Positions 25,760 through 35,205 of a stretch of DNA of 64,000 nt are shown one piece after another. The stretch comes from Roseiarcus sp963813195 (GTDB lineage: Bacteria; Pseudomonadota; Alphaproteobacteria; Rhizobiales; Beijerinckiaceae). How positions within the stretch are numbered: position 1 is the first letter of the stretch; every line of letters starts with the position of its first letter. Position numbers and translations under genes: made by a program. Where the stretch lies: NCBI GenBank assembly GCA_963813195.1, contig CAWEYC010000034.1, positions 248,001 through 312,000 on the forward strand, in the 5' to 3' direction. Below the pieces are notes generated by a model, which made no database searches, was not told the DNA's origin, and saw only the letters and a program-made list of their open reading frames with translations.

Positions 25760-26779
25760 TCACCTTATCGGCGGCGCATATTGCAGGCCGCCCTTGTCCC
25801 ACAGCGCGTTCAGCCCGCGCTTGATCTTGATCGGCGAGCCCATGCCGACGTTGCGCTCGAACGATTCCCCATAGTTCCCCACCGCCTTGATGATCCGATA
25901 CGCCCAGTCGTTGGTCAGGCCCATGCTCTTGCCGAAATCCCCCTCGACGCCGAGCAGGCGGCGGATCGAGGGATTGTCTGATTTCAGCATTTCATCGACG
26001 TTGGCCTGGGTGACGCCGAGTTCCTCGGCGGTCAGCATGGCGTAGTGCGTCCATTGGACGATCTCGAACCATTGAATGTCGTCCTTGCGCACCGACGGGC
26101 CGAGCGGCTCTTTCGAGATGATTTCCGGCAGGACGATATTGTCGTCCGGCGCTGAGAGTTTCAGGCGCTCGGCGTAGAGGCCGGAGGCGTCGGTGGTGTA
26201 GGCGTCGCAGCGCCCGGTGTCGTAGGCCTTCACCGTCTCTTCATCGGTGGCGAAGACGACGGCCTCGAATTTCATCTTGTGGGTGCGGAAGTAGTCGGCG
26301 AGGTTGAGTTCGGTCGTCGTGCCCTGTTGCACGCAGATCGAGGCGCCGTCGAGCTTGAGCGCGGAATCGACGCCGAGCTTCTTGCGCACCATGAATCCCT
26401 GTCCGTCGTAATAGTTGATGCCGGTGAAGAACATGCCGCCGGTCTCGCGCGACAGGGTCCAGGTGGTGTTTCGCACGAGAACATCGATCTGCCCCGAGGC
26501 GAGGATCGTCGGCCGGTCCTTGGCGTTGACCGGCAGGTACTTCACCTTGCTGGGATCGTTGAAGATCGCCGCCGCCAGCGCCCGGCATACGTCGACGTCG
26601 AGTCCTTTGTAGACGCCCTGATCGTCGGGTAGGGCGAAGCCGGCCAGGCCGGGGTTGGCGCCGCAAATCAAAACGCCGCGCGACTTGATCTGGTCGAGCG
26701 TCCCCGCTTCGGCCGCTGACGGACAGGCGCAAAGCACGGCGGCTCCAGCGAAAAACGTCACAATCGATCGCACGCGCAA
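25760..26779 (-). CDS. Amino-acid ABC transporter substrate-binding protein (AapJ-like)
   Basis: A periplasmic solute-binding protein of 339 residues, of the AapJ type that binds general L-amino acids. A signal peptide ends around SAAEAG. The ligand-binding core is visible as GVLICGANPGLAGFAL, GVYKGLDVDVCRALAAAIF, VKYLPVNAKDRPTILASG and FFTGINYYDGQGFMV. No permease or ATPase gene is adjacent on either side. It must therefore work with components encoded elsewhere or is a stand-alone sensor. Confidence 0.88.
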   Translation of the reverse strand: MRVRSIVTFFAGAAVLCACPSAAEAGTLDQIKSRGVLICGANPGLAGFALPDDQGVYKGLDVDVCRALAAAIFNDPSKVKYLPVNAKDRPTILASGQIDVLVRNTTWTLSRETGGMFFTGINYYDGQGFMVRKKLGVDSALKLDGASICVQQGTTTELNLADYFRTHKMKFEAVVFATDEETVKAYDTGRCDAYTTDASGLYAERLKLSAPDDNIVLPEIISKEPLGPSVRKDDIQWFEIVQWTHYAMLTAEELGVTQANVDEMLKSDNPSIRRLLGVEGDFGKSMGLTNDWAYRIIKAVGNYGESFERNVGMGSPIKIKRGLNALWDKGGLQYAPPIR

Positions 26780-26917
26780 ACTCCCCCTACCAATTTGGCC
26801 CGGGGCCAGTGTCGCGGCGAAAACCAGGTAGAGTCAACCGCTACGCTTCGCGCAGGCCCCGAATGCTGCTAGGCTCCGCTCCGCTCGAGTTCCCTAGCCA
26901 GCGAACAGGCCGCTCCC

Positions 26918-28375
26918 ATGAACGCTCGATGGCCTTTCTCCGCTCTTCTCCTGATCGCGAGCTCCTCGGTGGGCCTGGCGGCCCCCGCCACCCCCGATGG
27001 CGCAATCGCGATCGAGCAGGGTTACGTCGATTATTTCGGCAAAGCGGTCGTCGAAAAGGGCATCGTCTCGGTCGCGCCGACCGGCGAGGATTATGTGGTC
27101 ACTTGGGATCTGCAGAAGGCGTTCGATTTGTCCGGCGCGCCCAAGGGGGCGCTGCAGATCGAGCCGTTCTCCTATACGCTGACGCCGGGGAGCGAAGGCT
27201 CCTGGATCATGACGGCCGATCGCTTCCCGAGCCTCGCTTTCGACCTGCCGACGGATAAGGGCAAGTTGACGGGCACGCTCGATCTCAGCGGCCTTCACCT
27301 GGAGACCGCCTACGACGCCGCGCGGGTGGATTTCCTGCGCTCGCTCGGCGTCGCCGATTCGCTCGCCGCCAGGTTTCATCTCACCGACGTCCCTCAAGGC
27401 GCCGATTTCGATCTTTTGGAATCCGGCCTGACGGCGGAAACCCGCGCGAAGACGTCCAGCGGCGGCGCCGGCATCGATGTCGCGCTCGCGCAATCCGCAA
27501 AGAACCTGAGCGAAACCGTCGTCGCGCGGCCCCAGAACGGCCAGGACGCGCCGGTCACGATGACGTACAACATCAATGGCGGCGAGAGCGGCGTGGCGAT
27601 TTCGGGATTGCGAGCGCGCGAGATCGCCAATCTATGGAAATTCGCGGTCGCCCATATCGCGGACAGCCAACCGCAGCTGGACTATCGGACGCCGATACGG
27701 GCGGCGCTGCCGCTCTGGAACTCCTTTCAGTCGAAGGCCGAAATTCACGACCTAACGGTGCAAGGGCCGATGGTCGAGGCGACGTTGCAAACACTCGGCG
27801 AGACGATTGGCCTGACGGGTTTCGTCGCTGACGGCGCGGCGGAAATCGGGATCAATATCGACGCCTTGGCGTTCAAGTCGCCGCTCTTGCCCCCTTGGTC
27901 CGGCTCGCTGTCGCCAGCCTCGTTCAATTTCGATCTGCGCGTCACCGACAAGGGCCTCGACGAGATCGCGCGGCTGGCGATCGACGATCCGAACTTCGGC
28001 GGCGAAGGCGAACTGACGCCCGAGACGCAGGAGAAGATCGGCCAAGCTCTGCTCGCCGGGCGCCCGAAGCTCATCCTCGCGCCCGGACGGCTCACGATTC
28101 CGGCGCTCGATCTCGCCTTCGAGGGCGAAGCCTCGGCCGATATGGGCGGCCCGAGCGGCCACTTTACGATCAGCGCCGACGGTCTGGACAAGACGATCGC
28201 GCTCCTCGGCGAGATCGCCAAGACAGACCCGGATATGCAGCCGGCCGTGCTCGGCGTCACCTTCCTCAAGGGCCTGGCGACGACGGGCCCCGACGGACGG
28301 CTGGTGTGGAAGATCGACGTCGCCCAATCCGGTGATGTCTCGGTCAACGGCAGGCCGTTGCCGTCGGACAAATGA
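26918..28375 (+). CDS. Exported protein, DUF2125-like
   Basis: A 485-residue protein with a signal peptide (LLLIASSSVGLAAP). The mature part is rich in beta-strand-like repeats, such as FSYTLTPGSEG, LDLSGLHLETAYDA and LTIPALDLAFEGEASADM. This resembles the long lipid-handling or AsmA/DUF2125-like exported proteins of Rhizobiales. No catalytic motif is visible and the family name is tentative. It has a probable outer or periplasmic location. It is followed, after about 95 bases, by metC on the same strand. Confidence 0.5.
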   Translation: MNARWPFSALLLIASSSVGLAAPATPDGAIAIEQGYVDYFGKAVVEKGIVSVAPTGEDYVVTWDLQKAFDLSGAPKGALQIEPFSYTLTPGSEGSWIMTADRFPSLAFDLPTDKGKLTGTLDLSGLHLETAYDAARVDFLRSLGVADSLAARFHLTDVPQGADFDLLESGLTAETRAKTSSGGAGIDVALAQSAKNLSETVVARPQNGQDAPVTMTYNINGGESGVAISGLRAREIANLWKFAVAHIADSQPQLDYRTPIRAALPLWNSFQSKAEIHDLTVQGPMVEATLQTLGETIGLTGFVADGAAEIGINIDALAFKSPLLPPWSGSLSPASFNFDLRVTDKGLDEIARLAIDDPNFGGEGELTPETQEKIGQALLAGRPKLILAPGRLTIPALDLAFEGEASADMGGPSGHFTISADGLDKTIALLGEIAKTDPDMQPAVLGVTFLKGLATTGPDGRLVWKIDVAQSGDVSVNGRPLPSDK

Positions 28376-28471
28376 TCCCTGGCGTTTGATGAGCGGAGCG
28401 GCGCGCGAGGCCGGTTGACGGCGGCTCGCGCGTTTTTCATTTTGTGCGCCGAATCCCGGGGAATCCAATTG

Positions 28472-29659
28472 ATGAAAAAGCTGACCGACGAAGCCAAGAC
28501 TCGACTGCGCAGCCGATCGCGGCTGGTGCATCTCGGCCGCGACGCGGAGACGACGCAGGGCTTCGTCAATATTCCGCCGTTTCGCGGCTCGACCGTTCTG
28601 TTTCCCGACGTCGCGACGCTGAAGAGCGGCAAGCAGCGGTACACCTACGCCACGCACGGCACGCCGACCACCGAAGCCTTGACGGAGGCCTGGACTGCGA
28701 TATCCGGCGCGGCGGGGACGACCCTGGTCCCCTCGGGCCTCGCGGCAATCGTCGTCTCGCTGATGGCGGCCCTCGGCGCCGGCGATCATCTCCTGATGAC
28801 CGATTCGGTCTACCAACCCGCCCGCATCTTCTGCGGCTCGACGCTGAGGCGCATGGGCGTCGAGACCACCTATTACGATCCGCTCGTCGGCTCCGGCATT
28901 TCCGCCTTGATGCGCGCCAACACCAAGGCCGTGTTCGTCGAAGCGCCGGGCTCGCAGTCGCTGGAGGTGCAGGACATCCCCGCCATCGCCGCCGCCGCCC
29001 ACGCGCACGGCGCCTGCGTCATCGCCGACAACACCTGGGCGACGCCGCTGTTCTTTTCGCCGCACGCGCATGGCGCCGACATGGCCGTGGAGGCAGGCAC
29101 CAAATATCTCTCGGGCCATTCCGATCTCCTGCTCGGGCTCGTCTCGGCCAACGCGCAATGGTTTCCCCGCCTCGCCAAGACGGTCGATCAGATGGCGATC
29201 CCGCCCGGTCCCGAGGATGTCTTTCTCGCCCTGCGCGGCCTGCGCACGATGGAATTGCGCCTACGCGAGGCCGAGCGTCAGGCGCTCGCGCTGGCGCACT
29301 GGCTCAAAGGTCGCTCCGAAGTGCTGCGCGTCATCCACCCCGCTTTGCCCGACGATCCCGGTCATGCCATCTGGAAGCGCGACTTCTCCGGGTCGTCGGG
29401 GCTGTTCAGCGTGGTGTTGAAGCCGGCGCCCGAAGCCGCGGTCGCGTCGATGCTCGACGGGCTCGAACTGTTCGGGATGGGTTATTCCTGGGGCGGCTAC
29501 GAAAGTCTCGTCATCCCCTTCGACTGCACGACCTATCGAACCGCAACGCGCTGGGCGCCGGGCGGACCGACCTTGCGCTTCTCGGTCGGGCTCGAAGACA
29601 TCGAGGACTTGAAAGACGACCTCGATCGCGGCTTCCAGCGCCTCGCCGCCGCAGCCTGA
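28472..29659 (+). CDS. metC: Cystathionine beta-lyase
   Basis: PLP-dependent enzyme of the Cys/Met-metabolism family (395 residues) that cleaves cystathionine to homocysteine. The PLP lysine is in AGTKYLSGHSD, the phosphate loop near PSGLAAIVVSL, and DNTWATPLFF carries the pyridine-nitrogen Asp. The C-terminal GYSWGGYESLVIPF is the MetC rather than the cystathionine gamma-synthase form. The start at 28472 follows a GGGGAA stretch; the open frame upstream is not supported. A nucleoside hydrolase gene follows after 15 bases. Confidence 0.92.
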   Translation: MKKLTDEAKTRLRSRSRLVHLGRDAETTQGFVNIPPFRGSTVLFPDVATLKSGKQRYTYATHGTPTTEALTEAWTAISGAAGTTLVPSGLAAIVVSLMAALGAGDHLLMTDSVYQPARIFCGSTLRRMGVETTYYDPLVGSGISALMRANTKAVFVEAPGSQSLEVQDIPAIAAAAHAHGACVIADNTWATPLFFSPHAHGADMAVEAGTKYLSGHSDLLLGLVSANAQWFPRLAKTVDQMAIPPGPEDVFLALRGLRTMELRLREAERQALALAHWLKGRSEVLRVIHPALPDDPGHAIWKRDFSGSSGLFSVVLKPAPEAAVASMLDGLELFGMGYSWGGYESLVIPFDCTTYRTATRWAPGGPTLRFSVGLEDIEDLKDDLDRGFQRLAAAA

Positions 29660-29674
29660 ACGGAACCGACCTCC

Positions 29675-30640
29675 ATGCGCACCTTTCTCATCGACACCGA
29701 CACCGCGTCCGACGACGCAGTCGCCATTCTCATGGCCCTCGCGGCGCCCGACGTTCGCGTTTGCGCCTTGACGACGGTCGCCGGCAACGTCGGGCTCGAA
29801 CAGGCGACGATCAATGCGCTCTATACCGCCGAAGTCGCCGGTTCGGGCGTTCCCGTCTTCGAGGGCGCCGCGGCGCCGCTGACGCGCGTGCACGAAGACG
29901 CGCATTGGTTCCACGGACGCGACGGTCTCGGCGACCGCGGCTACCCCGCGCCGCGTCGCCGCGCCGAGCGCGAGCATGCGGTCGATGCGATCATCCGGCT
30001 CGTCCACGAAGAGCCCGGACTGACGCTGGTGACGCTGGGTCCGTTGACCAATATCGCGCTGGCGCTGGCGCGCGATCCCGGAATCGCCGGCAAAGTCGGG
30101 CGCTGCGTCGTCATGGGCGGCGCGCCGTGCTGCGAGGGCAATGTCACGCCGGCGGCCGAATACAATATTTGGGTCGATCCCGAGGCGGCGCGCATGACGT
30201 TCCGTTCCGGTCTGCCGATCGAGATGGTCGGCTGGCACGTCTCGCGCGGCGCCTCGGTAATCACCGAAGCTGAGATCGCCGACATTCTCGCGCTCGGAAC
30301 CGAGAAAGCGCGTTTCGCGATCGAGTGCAACGGGCGCGCCAAGCAGGCCTATTTCACCCAGACCGGCGAGACTGGCCTCTCGCTCGCCGATCCCACGGCG
30401 ATGGCGGTCGCGCTCGACCGCGCGATCGGCACGAACTGGAGCCGCCATTTCGTCGAGATCGAATGCGCGAGCGAACTCACGCGCGGCATGACGATCGTCG
30501 ATCGGCTCAACGTCACCGCGGATGACTGCAATCGCGAGGCGTGGCGCGGCGCGCTCAAGTCCGGCGCCAAGGCGGACATCTGCTGGACCTTCGACAGCGC
30601 CGCGTTCAAGGCGATGCTGAAGCGCGCATTGGCGGCTTAG
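29675..30640 (+). CDS. Nucleoside hydrolase
   Basis: An inosine-uridine-preferring-type nucleoside hydrolase of 321 residues. The calcium site DTDTASDDAVA is at residues 7-17. GPLTNIALALA and EYNIWVDPEAARM are further family blocks. It probably splits the N-glycosidic bond of purine or pyrimidine ribosides for salvage. Its position 15 bases behind metC suggests co-transcription, with no clear pathway link. The catalytic His of some members (before DP..MA) is replaced by Ala in LADPTAMAVALD, as occurs in several subgroups. Confidence 0.88.
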   Translation: MRTFLIDTDTASDDAVAILMALAAPDVRVCALTTVAGNVGLEQATINALYTAEVAGSGVPVFEGAAAPLTRVHEDAHWFHGRDGLGDRGYPAPRRRAEREHAVDAIIRLVHEEPGLTLVTLGPLTNIALALARDPGIAGKVGRCVVMGGAPCCEGNVTPAAEYNIWVDPEAARMTFRSGLPIEMVGWHVSRGASVITEAEIADILALGTEKARFAIECNGRAKQAYFTQTGETGLSLADPTAMAVALDRAIGTNWSRHFVEIECASELTRGMTIVDRLNVTADDCNREAWRGALKSGAKADICWTFDSAAFKAMLKRALAA

Positions 30641-30658
30641 GCGCATTGGTGGAACCGC

Positions 30659-30721
30659 CCTCACCCCAACCCCTCTCCCGCAAGCGGGCGAGGGGCTCGT
30701 CCCTTCTCCCGCTCGCGGGAG
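30659..30721. repeat. REP-like palindromic element, copy 2
   Basis: Two nested hairpins: CCCCTC-T-CCCGC / GCGGG-C-GAGGGG at 30670-30695 and CTCCCGctCGCGGGAG at 30706-30721. It matches the element near 2.98 kb. It lies in the convergent gap between nucleoside hydrolase and the oxygenase, where it may end transcription from both sides. Confidence 0.7.
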
Positions 30722-30799
30722 CTGATGAATGCTTCGCATTCGCCTGGGAAGGTGGCCCGCAGGGCCGCATGAGGGCTGCCGTAGCGGCGCGGGAAATAT

Positions 30800-31786
30800 T
30801 TACGCCGTCACCGTCGCCTTGAACTTGCTCATGAGGTAAGGGCCGGAAAGCACTGGTTCGTATTTCGGCTTTTCGCCCGGCGCGAGACAGGCTTCGAGAC
30901 AGGCGATCTCGGCGAACCAGTTGGGCTGGTGAAAGAACGCGAGCGACTGGCGGCGCGACTGGGCGCCTTGATCCGGTGAAGGATTGGCGACGCGGTGAAG
31001 CGTTGAAACCCACCGGTCGTTGGTCCATCGCTGCATGAGATCGCCGATGTTGATGATGAACGCCCCCGGGACCGGCGGGGCTTCCATCCAGCCGCCGTCG
31101 CGCATCGCAATTTCGAGCCCCCTGGAGCCCTCCTGAGGCAGCAGGATCGTCAGGCTGCCGTAGTCGGTGTGGGCGCCGGCGCGCAACTGACCCGCCTTGA
31201 GGACGCCGGTAGGAGCCGGATAGTTCAACGCTCGCAGCGCGCTGACCGGCGCGTCGATGACGCCGGCGAAATAATCCTCCGGCAGATTCAGCGCCAGCGC
31301 GAACAGCGTCATGATCCGCGCAGCCAAATCCTCGAGCGCGCGATAATAGGCGCTCCACGCTTCGGCGAAGCCGGCGGGCCGCGCCGGCCAGATCGTCGGC
31401 GCATAGCAGAATGCGAGCGCCTCCGGGTCGACCATGCTCTCGGGCGTCGCCAGGGGGCCACCGTTGAAGCTTTCCTTGAGATCCGGCGGCGAATCGATGT
31501 TGCGCGACTTCGCCAGCGCCTCGAGTTCCGGGCCGAGATAGCCATAGGGATAGCCGGGATACGGCGCCCGCGCGCGCTGCTTCTCGTCGGCCGCGAGATC
31601 GAAAAAAGCCCGAGCCTTCGACCAGACGCCGTCGATGACCTCGCCCGCGACGCCATGATTGGCGGCGGCGAGAAAGCCGGTGTTGCGACAAATCGCGTCG
31701 ACCTCGGCCGCGAGTGTGCGCCGCTCGGCGGCGCCGGCGGCTTCGAACCGCCCGAGATCGAAAACAGGAAACCGAGGGTTCGACAC
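30800..31786 (-). CDS. Isopenicillin N synthase-like 2OG-Fe(II) oxygenase
   Basis: A non-haem iron oxygenase of the IPNS/flavanone hydroxylase family, 328 residues from GTG 31786. The iron ligands are HTDYGS (His, Asp) and a later His in STLHRVANP. The 2-oxoglutarate-binding RQS follows in SRRQSLAFF. The N-terminal DIOX_N domain is present. Members outside antibiotic clusters oxidise small acids or hormones; no substrate can be named. No biosynthetic partners lie beside it. Confidence 0.85.
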   Translation of the reverse strand: MSNPRFPVFDLGRFEAAGAAERRTLAAEVDAICRNTGFLAAANHGVAGEVIDGVWSKARAFFDLAADEKQRARAPYPGYPYGYLGPELEALAKSRNIDSPPDLKESFNGGPLATPESMVDPEALAFCYAPTIWPARPAGFAEAWSAYYRALEDLAARIMTLFALALNLPEDYFAGVIDAPVSALRALNYPAPTGVLKAGQLRAGAHTDYGSLTILLPQEGSRGLEIAMRDGGWMEAPPVPGAFIINIGDLMQRWTNDRWVSTLHRVANPSPDQGAQSRRQSLAFFHQPNWFAEIACLEACLAPGEKPKYEPVLSGPYLMSKFKATVTA

Positions 31787-31922
31787 GGCGGTGACTCTTC
31801 TGACGAAGTTCGCGGCGACTATACGAACGCGCCTTCCGAAGGACAACTTTGCGCCCTAGCGTTCGATCGCGATCTCGTGAACTTCGGATGGCGCCCGCGC
31901 CAGGCGTCTGGTAGGAGTGCGA

Positions 31923-33950
31923 ATGCGTCCTGCAGCAAATCTCCTGGGCGAAGCCACGTCGCCCTATCTTCTTCAGCACGCTGGCAATCCCGTGCACTGG
32001 CGCGTCTGGGGCCCCGAGACGCTGGCCGAGGCCAAGCAGCGCGACTGCCCGATCCTCCTCTCCATCGGCTACGCCGCCTGCCACTGGTGTCATGTCATGG
32101 CCCACGAATCCTTCGAGGATACGGAGATCGCCGCTTTGATGAACAGCTTGTTCGTCAACGTGAAAGTCGATCGCGAGGAACGGCCCGACATCGATCATAT
32201 CTATATGAACGCGCTGCATGCGATGGGCGAACAAGGCGGCTGGCCGCTGACGATGTTCCTCACGCCCGACGGCGCGCCGATCTACGGCGGAACTTATTGG
32301 CCTCCAGCGCCGCGGTGGGGCCGACCGTCGTTTCGTCAGATTCTGCAAGCGGTCGACAACGCGTGGCGCGACAAGCGCGAAGCATTGCTGGCGCAAGGCG
32401 CGAGCCTTGTCGCCCACCTCGGCGAGATCGCCGCCCCGCGGCCGGGAACGGACCTTGTTCCAGACGACCTGACGCGCGTCGGCGACGCTCTGCTGCGCAT
32501 CGTCGATCCCGTCAACGGCGGCATTGGCGGCGCGCCGAAGTTTCCCAATGCGCCGATCTTTCGTTTCTTGTGGAGCGAGTTTTTTCGACGCGGCGACGAG
32601 CGATGTCGCATGGCGGTGCGCGCCTTGCTCGACGCTTTGTGCGCCGGCGGCATCTACGATCACTTGGGTGGCGGCTTCGCCCGCTATTCGACCGACGCGG
32701 AATGGCGCGTGCCGCATTTCGAGAAGATGCTCTACGACAATGCGCAGATTCTCGAACTGCTCGCCCTCGCGCACGCCGAGACGCCGACGCCTGTCCATGC
32801 CGCGCGGGCGCGCGAGACCTTCGCCTGGCTGATGCGCGAAATGCGCGCCGGCGCTCCCGGACGGGAATTGGCGTTCGCCGCCTCGCAAGACGCCGATTCG
32901 GAGGGCGAGGAAGGGCTCTTCTACGTCTGGAGCGAAGAAGAGATCGACCGAATTTTGGGCAACGCCGCCGCCGAATTCAAGGACGCTTACGACGTGCGCC
33001 CGGGCGGCAATTGGGAGGGCCGCAATGTGCTGCGCCGCGTGACGCCGCAGGGCGACGCGGCGGCCGAGGCCATGCTCGCCGCATCGAGGGCGCGCCTCTA
33101 CGCCGAGCGCGACAAGCGGGTCAGACCGGCCCGTGACGACAAGATCCTCGCCGACTGGAACGGGCTGGCGATCGCCGCGCTTGCACGCGCCGCCGCTGTC
33201 TTCGACGCGCCCGAGTTCCTCGTCGCGGCGCAAGACGCTTTCGCCTTCGTCGTCGAGTTCTTGAACGACGGCGAGGGCCGGCTCATCCACGCCTGGCGCG
33301 CGGGCCGCAGCGGCGCAGGCGGCATGCTCGATGACTACGCCGCCATGGCGCGCGCCGCGCTGAGCCTGTTCGAGGCGACGGGCGAACCTGACTATCTCAC
33401 GGCCGCGACGCAATGGGCGCAGACGGCGCAGGATCTGTTCGGCGCGGAAGACGGCGGCTTTTATCTGACCGCGCGCGATGCGCGTGGCGACCTCATCATC
33501 CGCCCCCGTCCGGCCCAGGACGGGGCGACGCCATCCGGCGCCTCGGTGATGGCCGAGGTGTTCGCAACACTCCACCACCTCACCGACGAAGCGCGTTGGC
33601 GCGAGGCGGCCGAGCGCCTCGTGCGCGCCGTCACGGGAGCGCGCGAGGCGCTCGTGCAGAGCCCGCTTCTGCTTGCCGCGATCGATCGGCTCGAGCGCGG
33701 CGGCGTCGTCCTGGTCCAAGGGCCTCTCGACGATCCCGGCGCAAAAGCGCTCGCGCAAGTAGCCCTCGCGGCGCCCGACCCGGCGATCTGCGTTCTGAGG
33801 ATCGACCCTGCCCGCTGGCCGCACGGCCCGCCCGGCGGGCGGCCGCCGCTCGCGGTCGCTCCGGCGGCGATGTTCTGCCGCGGCCAGACCTGTACGCTGC
33901 CGGTGACCACCGCCGAAACTTTGGGGCGGCTTCTGACGGAACCGCGATAG
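31923..33950 (+). CDS. DUF255 thioredoxin-domain protein (YyaL/SPATA20-like)
   Basis: A cytosolic protein of 675 residues with an N-terminal thioredoxin-like domain and an (alpha/alpha)6 barrel like that of N-acylglucosamine 2-epimerases. The CxxC is in GYAACHWCHVMAHESFED. TSPYLLQHAGNPVHW, VKVDREERPDID and GGWPLTMFLTPDG are the family blocks. AGGAG five bases before ATG 31923 fixes the start. Function is poorly known; the barrel suggests sugar binding. It is a single plus-strand gene, followed after about 120 bases by opgC. Confidence 0.9.
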   Translation: MRPAANLLGEATSPYLLQHAGNPVHWRVWGPETLAEAKQRDCPILLSIGYAACHWCHVMAHESFEDTEIAALMNSLFVNVKVDREERPDIDHIYMNALHAMGEQGGWPLTMFLTPDGAPIYGGTYWPPAPRWGRPSFRQILQAVDNAWRDKREALLAQGASLVAHLGEIAAPRPGTDLVPDDLTRVGDALLRIVDPVNGGIGGAPKFPNAPIFRFLWSEFFRRGDERCRMAVRALLDALCAGGIYDHLGGGFARYSTDAEWRVPHFEKMLYDNAQILELLALAHAETPTPVHAARARETFAWLMREMRAGAPGRELAFAASQDADSEGEEGLFYVWSEEEIDRILGNAAAEFKDAYDVRPGGNWEGRNVLRRVTPQGDAAAEAMLAASRARLYAERDKRVRPARDDKILADWNGLAIAALARAAAVFDAPEFLVAAQDAFAFVVEFLNDGEGRLIHAWRAGRSGAGGMLDDYAAMARAALSLFEATGEPDYLTAATQWAQTAQDLFGAEDGGFYLTARDARGDLIIRPRPAQDGATPSGASVMAEVFATLHHLTDEARWREAAERLVRAVTGAREALVQSPLLLAAIDRLERGGVVLVQGPLDDPGAKALAQVALAAPDPAICVLRIDPARWPHGPPGGRPPLAVAPAAMFCRGQTCTLPVTTAETLGRLLTEPR

Positions 33951-34073
33951 TCCGCCGATCCACGACGTCCCCACGCTTCAAATCACCGTGAACGGAGATT
34001 CCCATATTTTGCGGTGCAGCATGCAGGGGCCCATGTAGCCGCGGTGGGATGCGGATCTCGGTTGAGGACGTTC

Positions 34074-35192
34074 ATGGAAGCTCAAGCGCGAGTCGGCAGC
34101 ATCGATTTCGTCAGAGGCATTGTCCTCGTCGCGATCATGATCGATCACGTTCCGGGCAATCTTCTGGAAGGCGTGACGCCGCGAAATTTCGCGCTGTCGG
34201 ACAGCGCGGAAGCTTTCGTCTTCTTGTCCGGCGTATCCGTCGGATTGGCCTATTATCGCAAGGCGCTGGTTTCAGGCCTGGCGTCCGTGGCGCGCAGTTG
34301 TTTCACGCGCGCCGGCCTGATCTATCGCTTTCACATCGGCCTCACGGTGTGCGCGGTCGCGATCTTCGGCCTCTGGTACTGGCTTAGCGGCCATGCCCCG
34401 CTGATCGAGGAGCACGGCCGCACGCTGGTCTTCCACGATCCCGTGCAGGGCGCGATCGGGGTCGCCTTGCTGACCCACCAGCTCGGCTATTTCAATATCC
34501 TGCCGCTCTACATCGTCCTGATGATGGTTTCGCCGCTGATCCTCGCGGTTGCGAGAATCAATTCGACGCTCGCCGTTCTCGCCGCGGGCGGCGCCTATCT
34601 GGCGACCAGAGTGCTCGATCTTCACCTGCCGAACTGGCCCGAGCCGGGTGGCTGGTTTTTCAATCCGTTCGCCTGGCAGCTCATATTCACGCTCGGCGTG
34701 GTCGCCGCGATCCGCTGGCGCGACCAGCCGTTGCGCCGCTCCCCCGCGATCCGGGCGTTTTGTCTGGTTTTGGCCGCCGCCGGCGCTTTGGTCGTCAGCG
34801 ATGGCCTGGGCTTCTGTCCGGGCCTGCGCGATGCGGTCTTCGCGCAACTCGATGTCGACAAACAGAATCTCGGCGCAGCCCGCCTCATCAACTTCCTCGC
34901 CCTCGCCTATGTCGTGGCGACGTCGCCCTTGCTGTCGATCCTCGCGCGAACGTCGGTCGGCGGGGAACTGCAGCGTATGGGCCGACACAGCCTCGAAGTG
35001 TTCGCCTTCGCCTCGCTTCTCAGCGCCATTGGCCAGGCCTCCATGACGGGGCTGGTTGGAACTCTGCCCGAGGGTTTAGGGAAGGGCCTCGAAGTGGGCT
35101 ACGTGGTCGCCTGCATTGGCGCCTTGTTCGCTCTGGCTAGATATTTGGAATTGCGAACGACGCCGCGTCGCCGCGAATTGGCGGCGGCTTGA
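34074..35192 (+). CDS. OpgC-like membrane acyltransferase
   Basis: A 372-residue membrane protein of the OpgC family, which in Rhodobacter adds succinyl groups to osmoregulated periplasmic glucans. The conserved start SIDFVRGIVLVAIMIDHV and the motifs NILPLYIVLMM and QRMGRHSLEVFAF are present, along with about ten hydrophobic segments. GAGGA before ATG 34074 supports the start. No opgG or opgH is nearby, so its acceptor glucan is made from another locus or it modifies a different glycan. Confidence 0.85.
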   Translation: MEAQARVGSIDFVRGIVLVAIMIDHVPGNLLEGVTPRNFALSDSAEAFVFLSGVSVGLAYYRKALVSGLASVARSCFTRAGLIYRFHIGLTVCAVAIFGLWYWLSGHAPLIEEHGRTLVFHDPVQGAIGVALLTHQLGYFNILPLYIVLMMVSPLILAVARINSTLAVLAAGGAYLATRVLDLHLPNWPEPGGWFFNPFAWQLIFTLGVVAAIRWRDQPLRRSPAIRAFCLVLAAAGALVVSDGLGFCPGLRDAVFAQLDVDKQNLGAARLINFLALAYVVATSPLLSILARTSVGGELQRMGRHSLEVFAFASLLSAIGQASMTGLVGTLPEGLGKGLEVGYVVACIGALFALARYLELRTTPRRRELAAA

Positions 35193-35205
35193 ATCCCAGC
35201 CGGCT

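Noticed and set aside
30606..33974. A minus-strand frame of 1122 codons
   Set aside because: It runs antisense across DUF255 and the oxygenase, with Arg/Gly-rich composition and no family motifs; long antisense frames are common in GC-rich DNA.
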